This document shows positions 12,313 to 25,700 of a stretch of 64,000 nt of DNA, one piece after another. The notes under the pieces were generated by a model that worked only from the letters and a program-made list of their open reading frames with translations, had not been told where the DNA came from and searched no databases. This DNA is from Zeugodacus cucurbitae (taxonomy: Eukaryota; Arthropoda; Insecta; Diptera; Tephritidae): the NCBI RefSeq assembly GCF_028554725.1, contig NC_071668.1:60792232-60856231 (forward strand), written 5' to 3'. Numbering within the stretch: position 1 is the first letter of the stretch; each line of letters begins with the position of its first letter. The position numbers and the translations under genes were made by a program.

Positions 12313-13614
12313 AAGTTTAGGATGATGAGACGAGAGATGCTATTAAAAAAGCTAATTTTTAATAAACGGTTTTCAAACACAGCTGCATGTACATTTAACT
12401 TTTTATATAAATGAACTAAAGGCTCAAACAGTTTAAATCTTTAGTACTTCTTCGCAAATCACAAATAAAAATCCACGGGCATTGATACCTTGCAGTATCA
12501 TTACTCCAAAAACTTAAAACTATCGTTCGATAAATTCTGTTTAACATAATCAATCAGCTCTAAAATTGAACCAACGAAATGAAAATTATTAATTTAACTA
12601 AAGAAACTATTAAAATTAAATTGTTGAAATGGTCCTGACTGGATGAAAAATATAGAAAGAAAGCTTCATATAACATATTATTGCTAATAAATTTCTATAT
12701 ATGATCTCAGTGAAAAATTAACGAAAAAATTTCTTTCAAAGTTACAACAACATGTGGTAGACTGTCTCAGCTTGACAACTTACTCGCCATACAATGAAAT
12801 GTACGAGTACACAGGACAAGTTAGAATATGTCAAGTAGTAAGTAAATTTTGGACATATATATATAGCTCTCATGGTAGCTGTCAGGAATGAGAAAAAGAA
12901 TGGAAATTATTTGCATAGTTTAGCAAGCTGAGTTTTTTTTTTATGCCGATATACTCGTATGTTTTCTACAGTGAATTCATTAGACATGCATTTTGCTTCT
13001 ACGCCAAAAGCAAAATACGATTGGTGGAAACGAAGAAACTGGGTTGGTGTATGCAAAAGCCGCAGACCTGACATGCAATTTTGCAATTGTATCGTCGAGT
13101 AGATATGTATATTTAAATTAAAATATTCTCCTACACAAATACTCGAATTGAATTGTTTCATGAACTATTTCAAGAATTTTCAATACGCCTAAGTATATGC
13201 TATGAATAAAAGAGCTAGTATTTGACATAGAATATATTACAAAGTGGCAAATGTATACAAAAGTTTTAATTAAGTTTCAATTCGTTACTTATGTAGTAGA
13301 TATAGCAGGAAATAGAAATTGTTCAGTTATTATTTGCTGTATAACATTATTTATTAATATTATCGAAACAATTTTGTATAAAACATTTTGCAATTTAGTT
13401 ACTAATAATACATATATGCAATAAATGTTTACATTGATTTAAGGAATATTGCTGATGATATAGATCGAAGAAAAAAATATTTTTTCTTATATTTTCAAAT
13501 AAATTTTTTTCATTTGGAAATATGACATTTTGAAGGCCCTAATTAGGTTCTACTTACTTTAAAATTCTGTAGCCATAATCATTTATGATCTTGGCAAACT
13601 AATTTAACGATTAG
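12313..13614. other. AT-rich non-coding DNA
   Basis: No gene or recognisable element; only short A/T runs. Confidence 0.6.
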
Positions 13615-13616
13615 TA

Positions 13617-14130
13617 CAGTAGTTTTCCGAAATAACGAATATTCATTTTAACAAAAACCGCTTATAACGAACAAGCAAATTTGTTACATTGACCTTAAAT
13701 AACGAACATCGGAGATTTGTAAGTACTCGGTTTAACGAACAACTTGAAGAAAATATGTGAAGATATAGAAAAAAATCAAATAACATTGAACCAGGATTAA
13801 AAATAAAACTTGGAAAAATTGAGAAGAAATGTGCAAATTGAAAAAATGTTGAATTTTATAAAAAACTTAAAATTATTGATCAGCACCAAATTGAAGTATA
13901 AGTGTCAGAATTGGTCCATTTTGGAAGAATTGATTGGATTTTAATTGTTGCGTTTGGTTCTCCATTTTTAACAAATAATTAATAAAACAATTTATTAATA
14001 TGCAATTTACCGATATTTAACTTATTTTTATTGAAAAACATACCTCTAAGTGAATACTCGAATTAACGAAAAATTCGATGTAACGTACAGGTATGACAAT
14101 TAATGTGTTCGTTATTTCGGAAAACTACTG
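13617..14130. mobile_element. pogo/Tigger-like MITE 1 (Tc1/mariner superfamily)
   Basis: Both ends carry the same 23-bp inverted repeat, beginning CAGTAGTTTTCCGAAATAAC, exact over its full length. The ends abut TA dinucleotides (13615-13616 and 14131-14132), the target duplicated by Tc1/mariner/pogo elements. Sub-terminal TAACGAA motifs recur several times at each end, a pattern typical of pogo/Tigger termini. The 514-bp body has no transposase frame, so it is a non-autonomous derivative. Confidence 0.85.
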
Positions 14131-14132
14131 TA

Positions 14133-17100
14133 CTTCCAATTCTCGCTTCTTCGGAACAATTAAGTTCTTCCTGACTTTTATTGTTATATCCTCTACATCA
14201 ACCAATGCCACAAATCACTGTCGCCACTATCAAAGAATTCAAAAAAGAATAATGAATACGCATAAAGAATTTATGATTTCAAAGCAGACAATACTCAAGT
14301 GAGGTAGTTACCGCCAATATCGATCCAAATTTGCATAATTATAGGTTGTAAATGGATATGAACAGTCACTTCTTTAGTCAACTGGCAGTAAGTCAAAGCA
14401 ATGCACGCAGGCAAACAGTCTACAGTCAACTGCACTGAAATTTCGTTAATACGCTTTGTGAAACTTATAAAATCAAGCGTCACATAGCAATACCGGAAAT
14501 AGCAAAACAAACAAAAAATATTATTTTTTTATAAAAGTGTAGCATAAAGGTAGTACACACTTTGGCACTCAGCGGAAAGGGTTCATAAAAGCACAGAATG
14601 ACAAACGTTATAATGAAAGGAAATTACTATAGCTTAGAAACAAACGGTGATATACAAAATGAGTTGGCAGTAGCACAACAGCAACTACGATTACAACCAA
14701 CACAATGAAAGCAATGGCAGCGGAAGCTCGCTGACAGCACCAGTTGGTACGAAGTACCAGTTACAAATGCCGCATAACGCAGCAGTCAAATGTGAAATCA
14801 TCAACTTGAATCCTTTCAATTCAAGCTGCTGCACGTTTGGCTGCTTTTCAATCATTTGCATTGCATGCGGATTTATATTTAGTCTTTTTATAAATCTCAT
14901 TTATTTTCCTATTACTTTTTGTGCGGTATAAGACAAATTTAAATATTTAAATAGATTTAAATATCCGCTTTACTGTAAGCTTAATATTTACATGCAGGAG
15001 GAATGAGAGTAAATAGGTTAGGGAAAGCGAGTACTGGTTTTAACATGTAGCTTGTATATAATGTTTTGCGATATACATGTATTACATATATTATATTTTG
15101 TACAACCGAACTCGAAAATAATTACACCAAATAACTATCAAATAATTATTAGTAAATGCGAAATATTCACAAGTTTTATATAATAGTGTATATATACAAA
15201 CGAGGTAATAAACACTATTAACAAATATTTTATTATGCATAATAATATTGTGAATATTAGAATATTAGAAATATTAAATTGCAATTTGGATTACGCTTAA
15301 CCACAAATTTTATCAAAAATACCGCTGTTTGATTAAACACATCGGAATTTATTTATTACATAAATGCACTCCCGTGCAAAACAAAAGTAAATACCAACAC
15401 CAAAAGGCTCAACGCTGACTAATCCAAATGTAATAAAACAACTAATTGTACGGTCACAAAAATTTTGGTCGTTTAGTCATTTGCTGTTGCAATTTTAGTA
15501 TCGGTCATTAGTCACTGCGAAAATTTTAATATTTAACCGTCGTGTAAACAAAAATCAAGTACGATCATTTACATGTTGTCTATATGTGAGTAATGTGTTA
15601 TGTAGAAATGAACAATGCATCGTTCAAAATTATATGTGCATGAAAATGGTGAAATGGTTTTTTAGAAAAACTTTCTATACTTACTGCACTGTTAGTCAGG
15701 TAATAAAAAAATATAAATAAATAATAAAATATAATTGATACGAAATTTCTATATTTAAAGACCATTATATGCATTCACATGTAGTGATGCAGGAGTGTCA
15801 ATCACTCAGACAATTTCATTTCATTTTACTATGCTAAAAGAAACATACAAAATGTTCATCCATACACTCGTTTATGCATGGTCCGTCACTCTCCCGCGTT
15901 TTACTCTGTAGCTTTGGAATTGCTAATTAACATACGAGATATTTGCGCCTGAAATATGGCGACGGTGTTGTACGGCGATTGGTGAATCTAGAATTTCTGG
16001 TAGATACGATCATGTTGGTTGTTTCAATAAAATAAAATTAAACTGATATACATTTCCTTTGTCGCTCTGAAGAAGTTCACATTTCTAATATCAAAATTGC
16101 ATTAAAATGGTTTATTTATAAATTTCTCGTAATTTGTGTCACCGAATGACTCCATTCAATGTCATTGCGCCAAATTGCACAAAATTCCTATCTCTAGCGC
16201 CTAAAAGCAGACAAGAGTTTATTTATGACACAGCTGCTTTCGATGCGCTGTAATGGAAGTCTAATGGCCGTGCTGCAAAATGCCTTAAAAGGCAAGAAAT
16301 GCATTTCATAGTAAAGAAAGGGTAAATACAAGCATGAATGAATAATTTCGTGATTACTAATTCGCAAATTGAAAAAAAAAAAAACAGAAAACTGTGAGCA
16401 CGTTGCGCTAGAAAGTAGTTGGCTACATATACTAAATATGAGCTTATAAGCATAAATCTTGTCACCATGGTACATACAGTTAAAGCGCATTTCGTGCAAT
16501 TTGCTATCCATGGGTCGCATGAATTAATTTTGTTGCTTGGCATGCTTTTAATTATTCAAATAATAAACGTCACCATAAATTCCAATGGCAACTCGGCTGC
16601 TGCAGTGTCGCAGCGACTTCTCTCGCAGAATATGTAGGAGTATAAGCGTGGTCCGTAACGAGGAAGACCAGAAAGATAGCGTATAACGACATTTGAATTT
16701 AAGTGGCTTTTAGCTAAGCATAAAAGCTGCCTTGCGGATGAAAATAAGAAACTGAGAAGATGTAAGTACGTATGACCACGTAAAAAGTCGGAAGAAGCTA
16801 ATTCGAGACAAGTGTTGGCCAAAAGTGGCGCGGAGCATGCCAAAGTGTCGTGACGCCTTTCATTTTATGGTTCTACACCAACATTTAGGCAAATTTCAAA
16901 CTCATGGTGAAACCTTAGGCAGCGTTAGGGCTATTAAAAAGATGGAATTCCAAATTTGTACGCTCCTAAAAGAACATATATTTTCAACGTGCGGGTAAGG
17001 TAATTGAAATTTTTTGCATGCTTTCAGGTAGGAAAGACGCTAAATATATATTTGCCACAACTTGCCATATCTACTTTTTAGCATAGTAGAGTGACAGTAA

Positions 17101-19019
17101 AAACTCATAAAAAATGGGCAAAAGAAAAAATTTTCAGACATTCCCATGAGGCTTGAGGAGTTTTTCTTTCGGTGAATTGTCAATCAGCATTCTAGTCCTG
17201 CTTGGAAGGTACATTATTTAATTGAAATTCTTTACTTTGTAAGCTTTATACACAATTGTTATAATTGTACAAGGAATGAATAATTTTCAGCAGTAAAGAC
17301 GCCAACTTCTCACGATTTTATTTCACCACTATCACATAAATAAAAATCTAAAAAAAAAACAAACAATTTAATCACAATTCAATCAGCACCACTCAACCAA
17401 CAAATTCATTCAATTGGTCGTGAGGCAAAGCCGAGTTGGCAGCTAGTCAACCCACTCACAAATTCTCACGCTTCACCAACCAAAAAAAGAGAAAACAGCA
17501 ACAAACAACGAAACATTTGGAATCTGGTCGCGTATTTTGCTGTCGATTTGTGCATCGCATTTTTTATTATTCACACCAAATGCGGAAACAAACAAATTTG
17601 TTTGGGAATTTTGTTCTTGAAGTTGTTCTTTGTTATTAGTTGTTATTTTCAGCGTGAATTTCCTGCCTTTCGTACTAGTGGTGTTAGTTCGAAAATTGAA
17701 AATTGAAAATTGTTATTCAATATAGCAGTGGGTGCGTTTATGGCTGTTGTTGTAATTTGTTGCGAATATAATAGCAACAAGCGCCCAAGCGCCCAAATTT
17801 CACATTTATTTCCAGAAATAATCGGCAACATTCTGTATATTTGTACATTGCAACAACAATCTCTTGATTTTATGACTTCTCCGATCTACACGACCAATCT
17901 TTCATACCCACAACAGAACATAGCCGGAATGACAAGCCAATGATTCGCTATTCCAACATCGCAGCCTCAGAAGCAAGTATAAAACATTTATTTTGCAAAA
18001 TTTTGTCACTACGTGACGCCGATTTGATTTGAAAATCTGATTTGGAAATTTATTTACATTGCGTTGAACTGTGAATGACTGGGTGAGTCAGCGAATAAGT
18101 TTACATTTAGTTACATATTTGTAGCTGTTTATCAAAAGTATTTGGTTCATAGTACACTAGTGTATGCTGGCACTTCAACAATATGCTGTACGAAATATAT
18201 AATATTTGCTAGAAGAAAAGTCTATATTATCCCTCGTTTGAGACTTTCCCCGCTAACCGATTCTTATAAGGGAAATATTAATATTACTAACTCATATTAT
18301 TTTATTCATATTTTACCTTCTCAAATTTGTGTACTCTTTGTATATTCATCATATTTGCTAAAAATTGATTGCTTTAAAACCGTTCTTTTATATAAAGTAA
18401 AATAATATTACTGTCGCCCATGGCGTATACGTAACATTCGTTCTTTCATGTGAATATGTAATGTAAGTGGCATTCAGCTTGTGAATTGCACTCGCACTTA
18501 AATGGCAATGCCATAAAAAGTGTATGAGAGCTAATTAAAACTTAACCGCAACAACAACAACAAATACTATGAAAAACCACATAATTAAACATAATCAAAA
18601 TGTAAATACAAAAGCTGGGTTTATTTGCTGAGATAAATATAAGTTTAACGTAAAAAGTAAAATAAAGAAGAATTAAATTTTTTAACACCTAGTTCAAGCG
18701 CTTGTTGGGCATATAACAGCTCTGTTTGTCATGCATACAACATTTATTACACAGCTGGCATCTACAATTTTAACAATCTCGTAAGAAACAGTCTGCATAA
18801 ATGTCAGGTAAAGTGCAATGTGCAAATAGAAAAGAAAATTATATGACAAAAAATCGGTATTTCTCAGAATGGGGTAGTCGACGCTTGGCAACATGAGTCT
18901 ACCCTTAGTGAGGTTGAGCTGCGTTTACACTTACCAATTCTGGTTGAATAGTATACAAAGTACCAACAAAATTAGAAGAGAAATTTCTGATAACTCCTTA
19001 ATATATAGACTTTATATAT
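14133..19019. other. AT-rich non-coding DNA
   Basis: Nearly 5 kb with no supported gene. Short overlapping frames on both strands near 16200-16850 look like chance. Simple repeats include CAACAA runs near 18545-18560. No TE terminus was recognised. Confidence 0.55.
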
Positions 19020-19754
19020 GAGGCATTCTGTGGAAAAAAAGCCACTTGAAAAAAAAAGTTCTTTATTTTCTTTGGCAATGAATGGCTAGATTCAAGTACG
19101 TAATCATTTTAAATAAAAAACAAAAACAAAAAAAAAATTGAAAATTTGAAAAATACAAAAAAATTAAAAAAAAATAATAAAAAATAAAAAAAAACAAAAA
19201 GGGATTAAATGTCTGCTACGTCCACGTCATTAATCCTGGGTTACGCTAAATGCAGATAATAATAGTGCATAAATCAATGATTTTTCACCATGTTCTGAGT
19301 TGGTTTTTTATTTGTAGCTCATACAAATATTGCTGTCCCAAAAATGCCTTTGGGGGGTAAAAAGGTGATGAAATAAGGAATACTTTAAGATATTTTCGAA
19401 AAAAAAATCGAAGGGGGCATAAAGGGTTAAAAATTTAAAAACATTTTTTTTTTTAATTTTTTGCTATGAAATATTAATTTTAAAAATTTTTACGATACAC
19501 AGTTTTAAAGTTTGGGAAATTCTGTACAAAAAAGTCACATGGTGTTTTAAAATCTGTTCATTAGTTTTAAAGTTATGGCGGTTCGAAAAATTTGTTACAA
19601 AAAACTTTGGCCCCTTACAGTATGGCAACCCCGCGTTACACAGACCTAACACCATATGTTTTATTTTAGGTTTTACATATACTATAATATATATCTTTGC
19701 CAAAGAAAATAAAGAACTTTTTTTTCAAGTGGCTTTTTTTCCAGAGAATGCCTC
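19020..19754. mobile_element. Foldback-type element with arms of about 58 bp
   Basis: The left arm 19020-19078 starts GAGGCATTCTGTGGAAAAAA. The right arm 19697-19754 is its reverse complement with one substitution and one A/T-run length difference. The 620-bp interior is A-rich (a nearly pure A tract at about 19108-19200) with no coding capacity. AT dinucleotides flank both ends, so an AT-rich target duplication (AT or ATAT) is possible but cannot be defined in this context. The superfamily is not assignable from the sequence alone. Confidence 0.75.
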
Positions 19755-22700
19755 ATATTCGAAATATATTAATGTATGAGATAATTTTTAAATAAATCAA
19801 AATTGTTGACTTACTTATTGTTCTGTTAATAAACACTTTTTGTAGCTTGAGTTCGCAAAACAAATGCCTCCATGCAAAATTTTATGTTAATATTCCATTT
19901 GTGAATGCAATGCACAATGTATCATGACATTTCGTATAATGGCAACACGATGTCAACAGCTTAACTGCACTAACAGCTATGCTGCACTGCAAGTTAAATA
20001 AATATGAAGGTTGTCAACTTTGCTTTTTTGGGGCCCTTGCATACAGCCCCAAGTTTTTGAATATGCATATGTTAAAGCTATAAAATCTTTGTTTTGAGTC
20101 ATGTTGTCCCTGACGCAGTCCACTCTGTTAACCTGTCATATATATCTAATAGCTTCATTGTTTTGAAGACTAGAAATTTTAAAAAAACTGTGAATATAGA
20201 AAGAGATCAAGAATTTTATTTTCTTAAACTATTCAATTTCTTCTTCTTCCTACAGCAATGCTGTAGTACATATGTTTCAATCAATATTCAAATTATAATT
20301 ATAAGCAGAAATGCTGGATTATTGAAATAAAATTTTGACGCCATAACTAATAATTTCAGGTTAATTTATAATTAGTTGAATTTGACTAATCCCTACCACA
20401 ATTATTCTTCCCAGTAAAACAAATTATTTCAGTTGAATAAGATCTCACTTACAAAATTAATTTGCACTTAAGTCATTGAACAGATATGCGCTCTGTGCAA
20501 TTATGATCAGGCTATTGGCGGTGACGGAATAACAATCATGAAGACAACTAAAGTTTATGAGAGCTGCGTATATTGTGTGTTGTACAAAAACAACCAATGC
20601 ATGCAAATTAAATTCGCCTACTGCTGCTTCTAGTGTTTAGTTCACAATGAATTACGCAGAAACTGCATTCAAATTTATCGTTGGCGGTCTAACAAGCACG
20701 GTCTTTTGTAAGGAGATATTTGCAAGAACAAAGCACGCAATTATCGCAGAGCGGCAGAGCGAACAACATCAGCAGACGCTTGACAAGTATTTTACAACAA
20801 CGTTGTGTCGCACAAATAGACGTTAGCATGCGCTGTTGTATTTGTGCAGTGTGCTTTGTACTGAACAATATGTGTAAGCATATGCAGCTTGGAGATATAG
20901 TGTATATTCGTTTCATAATCGTGTCGTTAAATTTTAACTGAACAAATAAAGCATACATACCATTTGACAGTGCGACAGACCTATGGACCTCTGTCTGTTT
21001 TTGGGTCTATATACTAGTTTTATAAACTAAACAAGCCGTTTGTTGATTTACAACTATTAGATATGTATAACAACTCCAGCTTACAGCCACCAATTGAGTT
21101 TTTAACCAAATTGATTGTGGTTGAGGTGTTTGCCATTAAATTTTCTCAATCCCAAAAAATCAAAGCTGCAAACAGGAACTACACGTATAAGAAACTTGCA
21201 TACCACACGAAATATATATTTATATACTCATAAGTGTATACACGAGTAGTAGATTACCCGAAAATAGTATTTACTTTACGCTTACTTTGCCAAGGAAAAC
21301 GCAATCAAACCCATAACACTTAACGAAACGCCTTAAACCAAGCTAACAAGAAAAGTCACACCAAACCAAATTGAGCAACAAATCAACCAACCAACAGAAA
21401 AGTCAACAAGCTTTAAACTACAAGATTAGGTAATAATATCAATAGATGAAGTGAAGCATGAATATGGTGGAATGGTGAATAGTAATTGGCCTCAAGGAAA
21501 TTTAGGGAGTAAAATAAGAAAGGAGATTTCTATAAGTGACTCTGACAGGACATTTGCTACAGTATAACATACCAGTGAGTGGTGAGTCACTTGCTCGTTC
21601 ACTGCTATACAGACTTTTAATATTTGTGTTGCTTGCAAAGAAAGTTCAAAGTTCGTTTGTGTAAAATTTTGTGGCAAAAGTCTCGTGTCATACTCAGCTC
21701 AAGCGTTGGGGTTTTTATACACTTGTAAACTTGTATGGACACATGTTTTATAGTAAATCTGTCCATGTCCTTCAAGACCTTATCATATATATGTAGACTA
21801 TCCTTCAATAAGCATATATTTTGATACATTACAAGACACGACCATCTTAATCACCGACAAGGTTTAAAAAAGCAACAAAAACAATTCAGAGTAGTAGTTT
21901 TCAACATACAAATGAAATGAAGTTGAGAAAGAACTTAAATTTGTATGCCGAGATATATTTTAAATCTCAAGATAATATTGAATAAACATATTTTAGGATA
22001 GTAGAGAATGTGAAAATACTGATGTGTTTCATGTAACATTTCGAAAAGTGTCTGAGTTTAGGAAATTTGAAAACAGGGAATGAAAAAGAACTGAAAAATG
22101 TTTTATACTCTCACCTTTATAACTACTCTGGCTATCATATAATTCATTGATAACCAATGAAGCTATTAACTAAACCACACAAATCCTTTAATCGTTACAG
22201 AAAGTTAGTTTTTCTGAGTACCTTTCTTTGACATTCAGCATTCTGCACCTTTACCAATACTATAACAGCCATACAAATGCAATACCTTCTCATTTGAGTC
22301 ACCTGTAGCAGCCGCATAATTTCCTCAGATATGTATATACAATTCTATACCTTTACATATACATATGTACATAGTGCTTGTAACATTGTCTCAGTCATTG
22401 ATGACTATATTATTACCCGTGCAACAAATGTGCATTGGAAATCTACCATATATACAAGTATAGTAGCATCTACAGATAAAAGCGAGCGAACTGCAAGTTT
22501 TACCTCAGAAGCCACAAGTGCAGAGTGAAAGCTGTATGCTTGAATGAAACTTAGTTTGGCAATAGAGTCATGGTAAATAGTTTGAAAACTACAAAGCGCT
22601 CCTAGCTTACTATGTACCATTTCACACGACGCTTGCTCTCAAGTAACTTCAATTTATATATGCTTTAGTTAAATGTATGTAGGTGCATAGGTTAGCTTTG

Positions 22701-25700
22701 CTACCAATGCGTTTGCCTATATAACGTGTTCTATGCTCAAATATTTAAAGTTTTAACTACCTGTAACTTGAGCTGTTTGCTCCGTGTCTCTCGCTGCAGC
22801 AATTTAAGTTTTGTTACTATTATTACATTTACAAGTAATATATAAATCAGCGTTTTTTGCTTTTCGTGCCATCTATAAATATTTGAAATTACTGCATGTT
22901 AAGTAAAAGTGATAAGTGAAAGTTAGCAATTTTTAAGTTTATTGCCTACCTAAAGTAGCATCATTATAATCCTTTAGAACCAACTGTAAGTTTGGCATGG
23001 ATAAGCACGAATGTCTGCCATGACGTATGAGTAATAGTTCTACCATTTGAATACCATTTAAATCAGTGGTAATGATATAATTTTCGAAAGTATCAAGAAA
23101 TCTTATTGCGACGTAGTATTTTTTCAAGATATAGATTAATGTCTTATTGCCATGGATTTACTGGTGAAGTATAAATATTGATTTAAGTAATATTGAAGAG
23201 GCTTTACTTTAACTGAGTACAATAAATGCATTTTAACTAGTAAAAATATATCATGCGATCTTTAAGTTCGTTGTTGTTGTTTAATACAAAAAATAATCTG
23301 TTTTGTTATCTTAATTTTTGTATCTCAACATGGTTGACAATTTGTTGCGTCTACAAAAGACGTGAGTGTTGCATGCCAGAATACTGCAGCACTGTTGGAG
23401 TTAAGCTGTTGGTATTTATGTGACATGCCTTGAAGTTCACACACTCACTCTTGGACAACTCCATACTTAAGGATATACATATAAATGTACACACTTTCCA
23501 GTAGTAGCTACCTACTCCGTATATACATATAAATATTTACCTTGTTGTTGTGCAATTTTATGTGGTTATGGCGTAAAGTTTCATTTTACGACGACTTAAA
23601 CGTGATTCAATCTACGGAAGAAGACTAGTTGAAGGTAAACATGTTCCTATTCGGCTTTGCTTAATTTGTTGATTAACTACTTACGACTATACTTATGTAT
23701 ACTAAAAATGTACAAATCACCTTAAAGAAGGGTAAAATGTGAGCTCGTTGATGTTGTCAGCAAAATTATTATTTGATATGTTGTAAGAAACTATCATATT
23801 AATATTGGGTATTTTAATTAATTGATGCAGTTCAGTCCCATATCTGTAATTAGTCATTACTCAATTAAATTTAATAAATAAAATTACTATACAAGTAGTA
23901 GATATTCATTTTAGTACCTAAAAAATTACGAATAAGTTATATTTATTTACAAAACCACTCTTTAATTACCATTTAATTTCTGGCAAATGCCTACAGGTAC
24001 GCAAGTCTTTACACATGAGTCTATGTGCGATTATACACACAAAAGGCAAATTTTCGAACATTCTAAAATTGGAATTGTTTGCATTTTTCGCAACTGCGCA
24101 CACAAGTAAGTACTTTCAATTGGAGTGAGTTAAACTGCAAAATAGAGCAGTATTTACCGTATTTGCTACGTGAAAGTATGTTGCAAAATACAATTACTAT
24201 TAGTATCCACATTTGCAAGTTTGTCGCCTTGTAACAACTGGTGGAGTTTGCGTGTGCAACGAAAAGTTGTATTGGAATGCTAGAATTTTTCTCTTATTCC
24301 AATGACAAAATGAATGCTTTTTACCTGCTTCACTCTTCCATTGACTAGGAATATACTAAGACTGGCATACTTTAAAGGCTACTTTAGTACAAAAATATTT
24401 ACTGTAGGTATTCGGTACTCGTACATGTTTCTCCACGTTTCAATTCTTCTGCTATTGAAATTTAAGGTGACGTTAATTATTGCCATAATTAAAAAATGCC
24501 AAGCACTCTTGGTGGCAATACACCTATATAAATATATACTATATACTTATATTTTGTATGTGTTACTCTCTCTCAATTACTCTCTTACTTAGAGTACTCA
24601 CAGTCTTTTGGATCTTTTTACACTGCTGATATGGCAAATATATAATATAAATATTTATACCATTTATTTGATATAGAATGTACCTAGGATCACTCTTACA
24701 GTGTGGTCGCATACTAACACCTTTAATACTATCTCCACAGATAATGAATGTATTTCGGTATGACTATACCTCTTTCTTCTTCACATAGATAATATTTTCT
24801 TGCTATTTATGTCGTGACGCTGGCAATTAATTGAAGAGAAATTCAATTACATAATTCAAATCGTCTAAACTAATGCGTTCACGTATGACAATAAATTTCG
24901 ACCTGAATAGTAATTCAAAGTTCAATAAATCAAAGCATATATCAGTAAAAGAGTGACAATATGTGGCAGTTCGAAATTGCATAGAGTTATACAACAAAGT
25001 ATGTAAAGGAAAATTTGGCAGCTTGGAATGGTAGGGTAGGGTAACCAAAGAAGGGCTGAAGGTATTATATTTTGGCCGCTTCACATAATAAGACTTCGAT
25101 TGCAAGTGGAAAGAATATTATTGTCAGGAAAGAATGGGCCACCAAATAATTTCGAATGAATACATCACAAAAAGTCTTGTTCTATAGAGGTGTTATATGA
25201 AAATGAGTGCCGCCTATCGCTTGCAAATCGTTCACTGGAACATATTTTCTATAAAATTCATATAAAAAGAAGAAAAGAGTAAAATGGATTTACTATACTT
25301 AGATCAGTTAAAAATCTCTTATTTTTCTCAATTTAAACTTTTACATTTACTATTCTATATTTACTACTATTATTATTATTGTGTACAATATTGAAAAGCA
25401 ATTGCATGCAACTATTTATATTGGTGAGCATGTTTACCCGTCACTATTAGCAATTTACATGAACTGTATTTGAATATGATTCCATCAAATGGCAAATATA
25501 AATATATAAAAAAATTGAATCTGGTGGAGTATAAACGAAGTGAATTGAATTCGTTTAGAACTGCATGACAACTTAGTGTGCTTGTTTTCGAAAATGGGTT
25601 TTAGAGATTGTTGAATGTGCCGCAGCCCTTACAAATGAAATCATTTGCCTGACTTGCTTCCAGCTGACAAACTGAGTGACTAAAGACTTCCATTTACAAC

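Noticed and set aside
18418..18434. CATGGCGTATACGTAAC also occurs at about 42316-42332
   Set aside because: Similarity stops at 17 bases, and a match of this length between two places in 64 kb is not far from chance.
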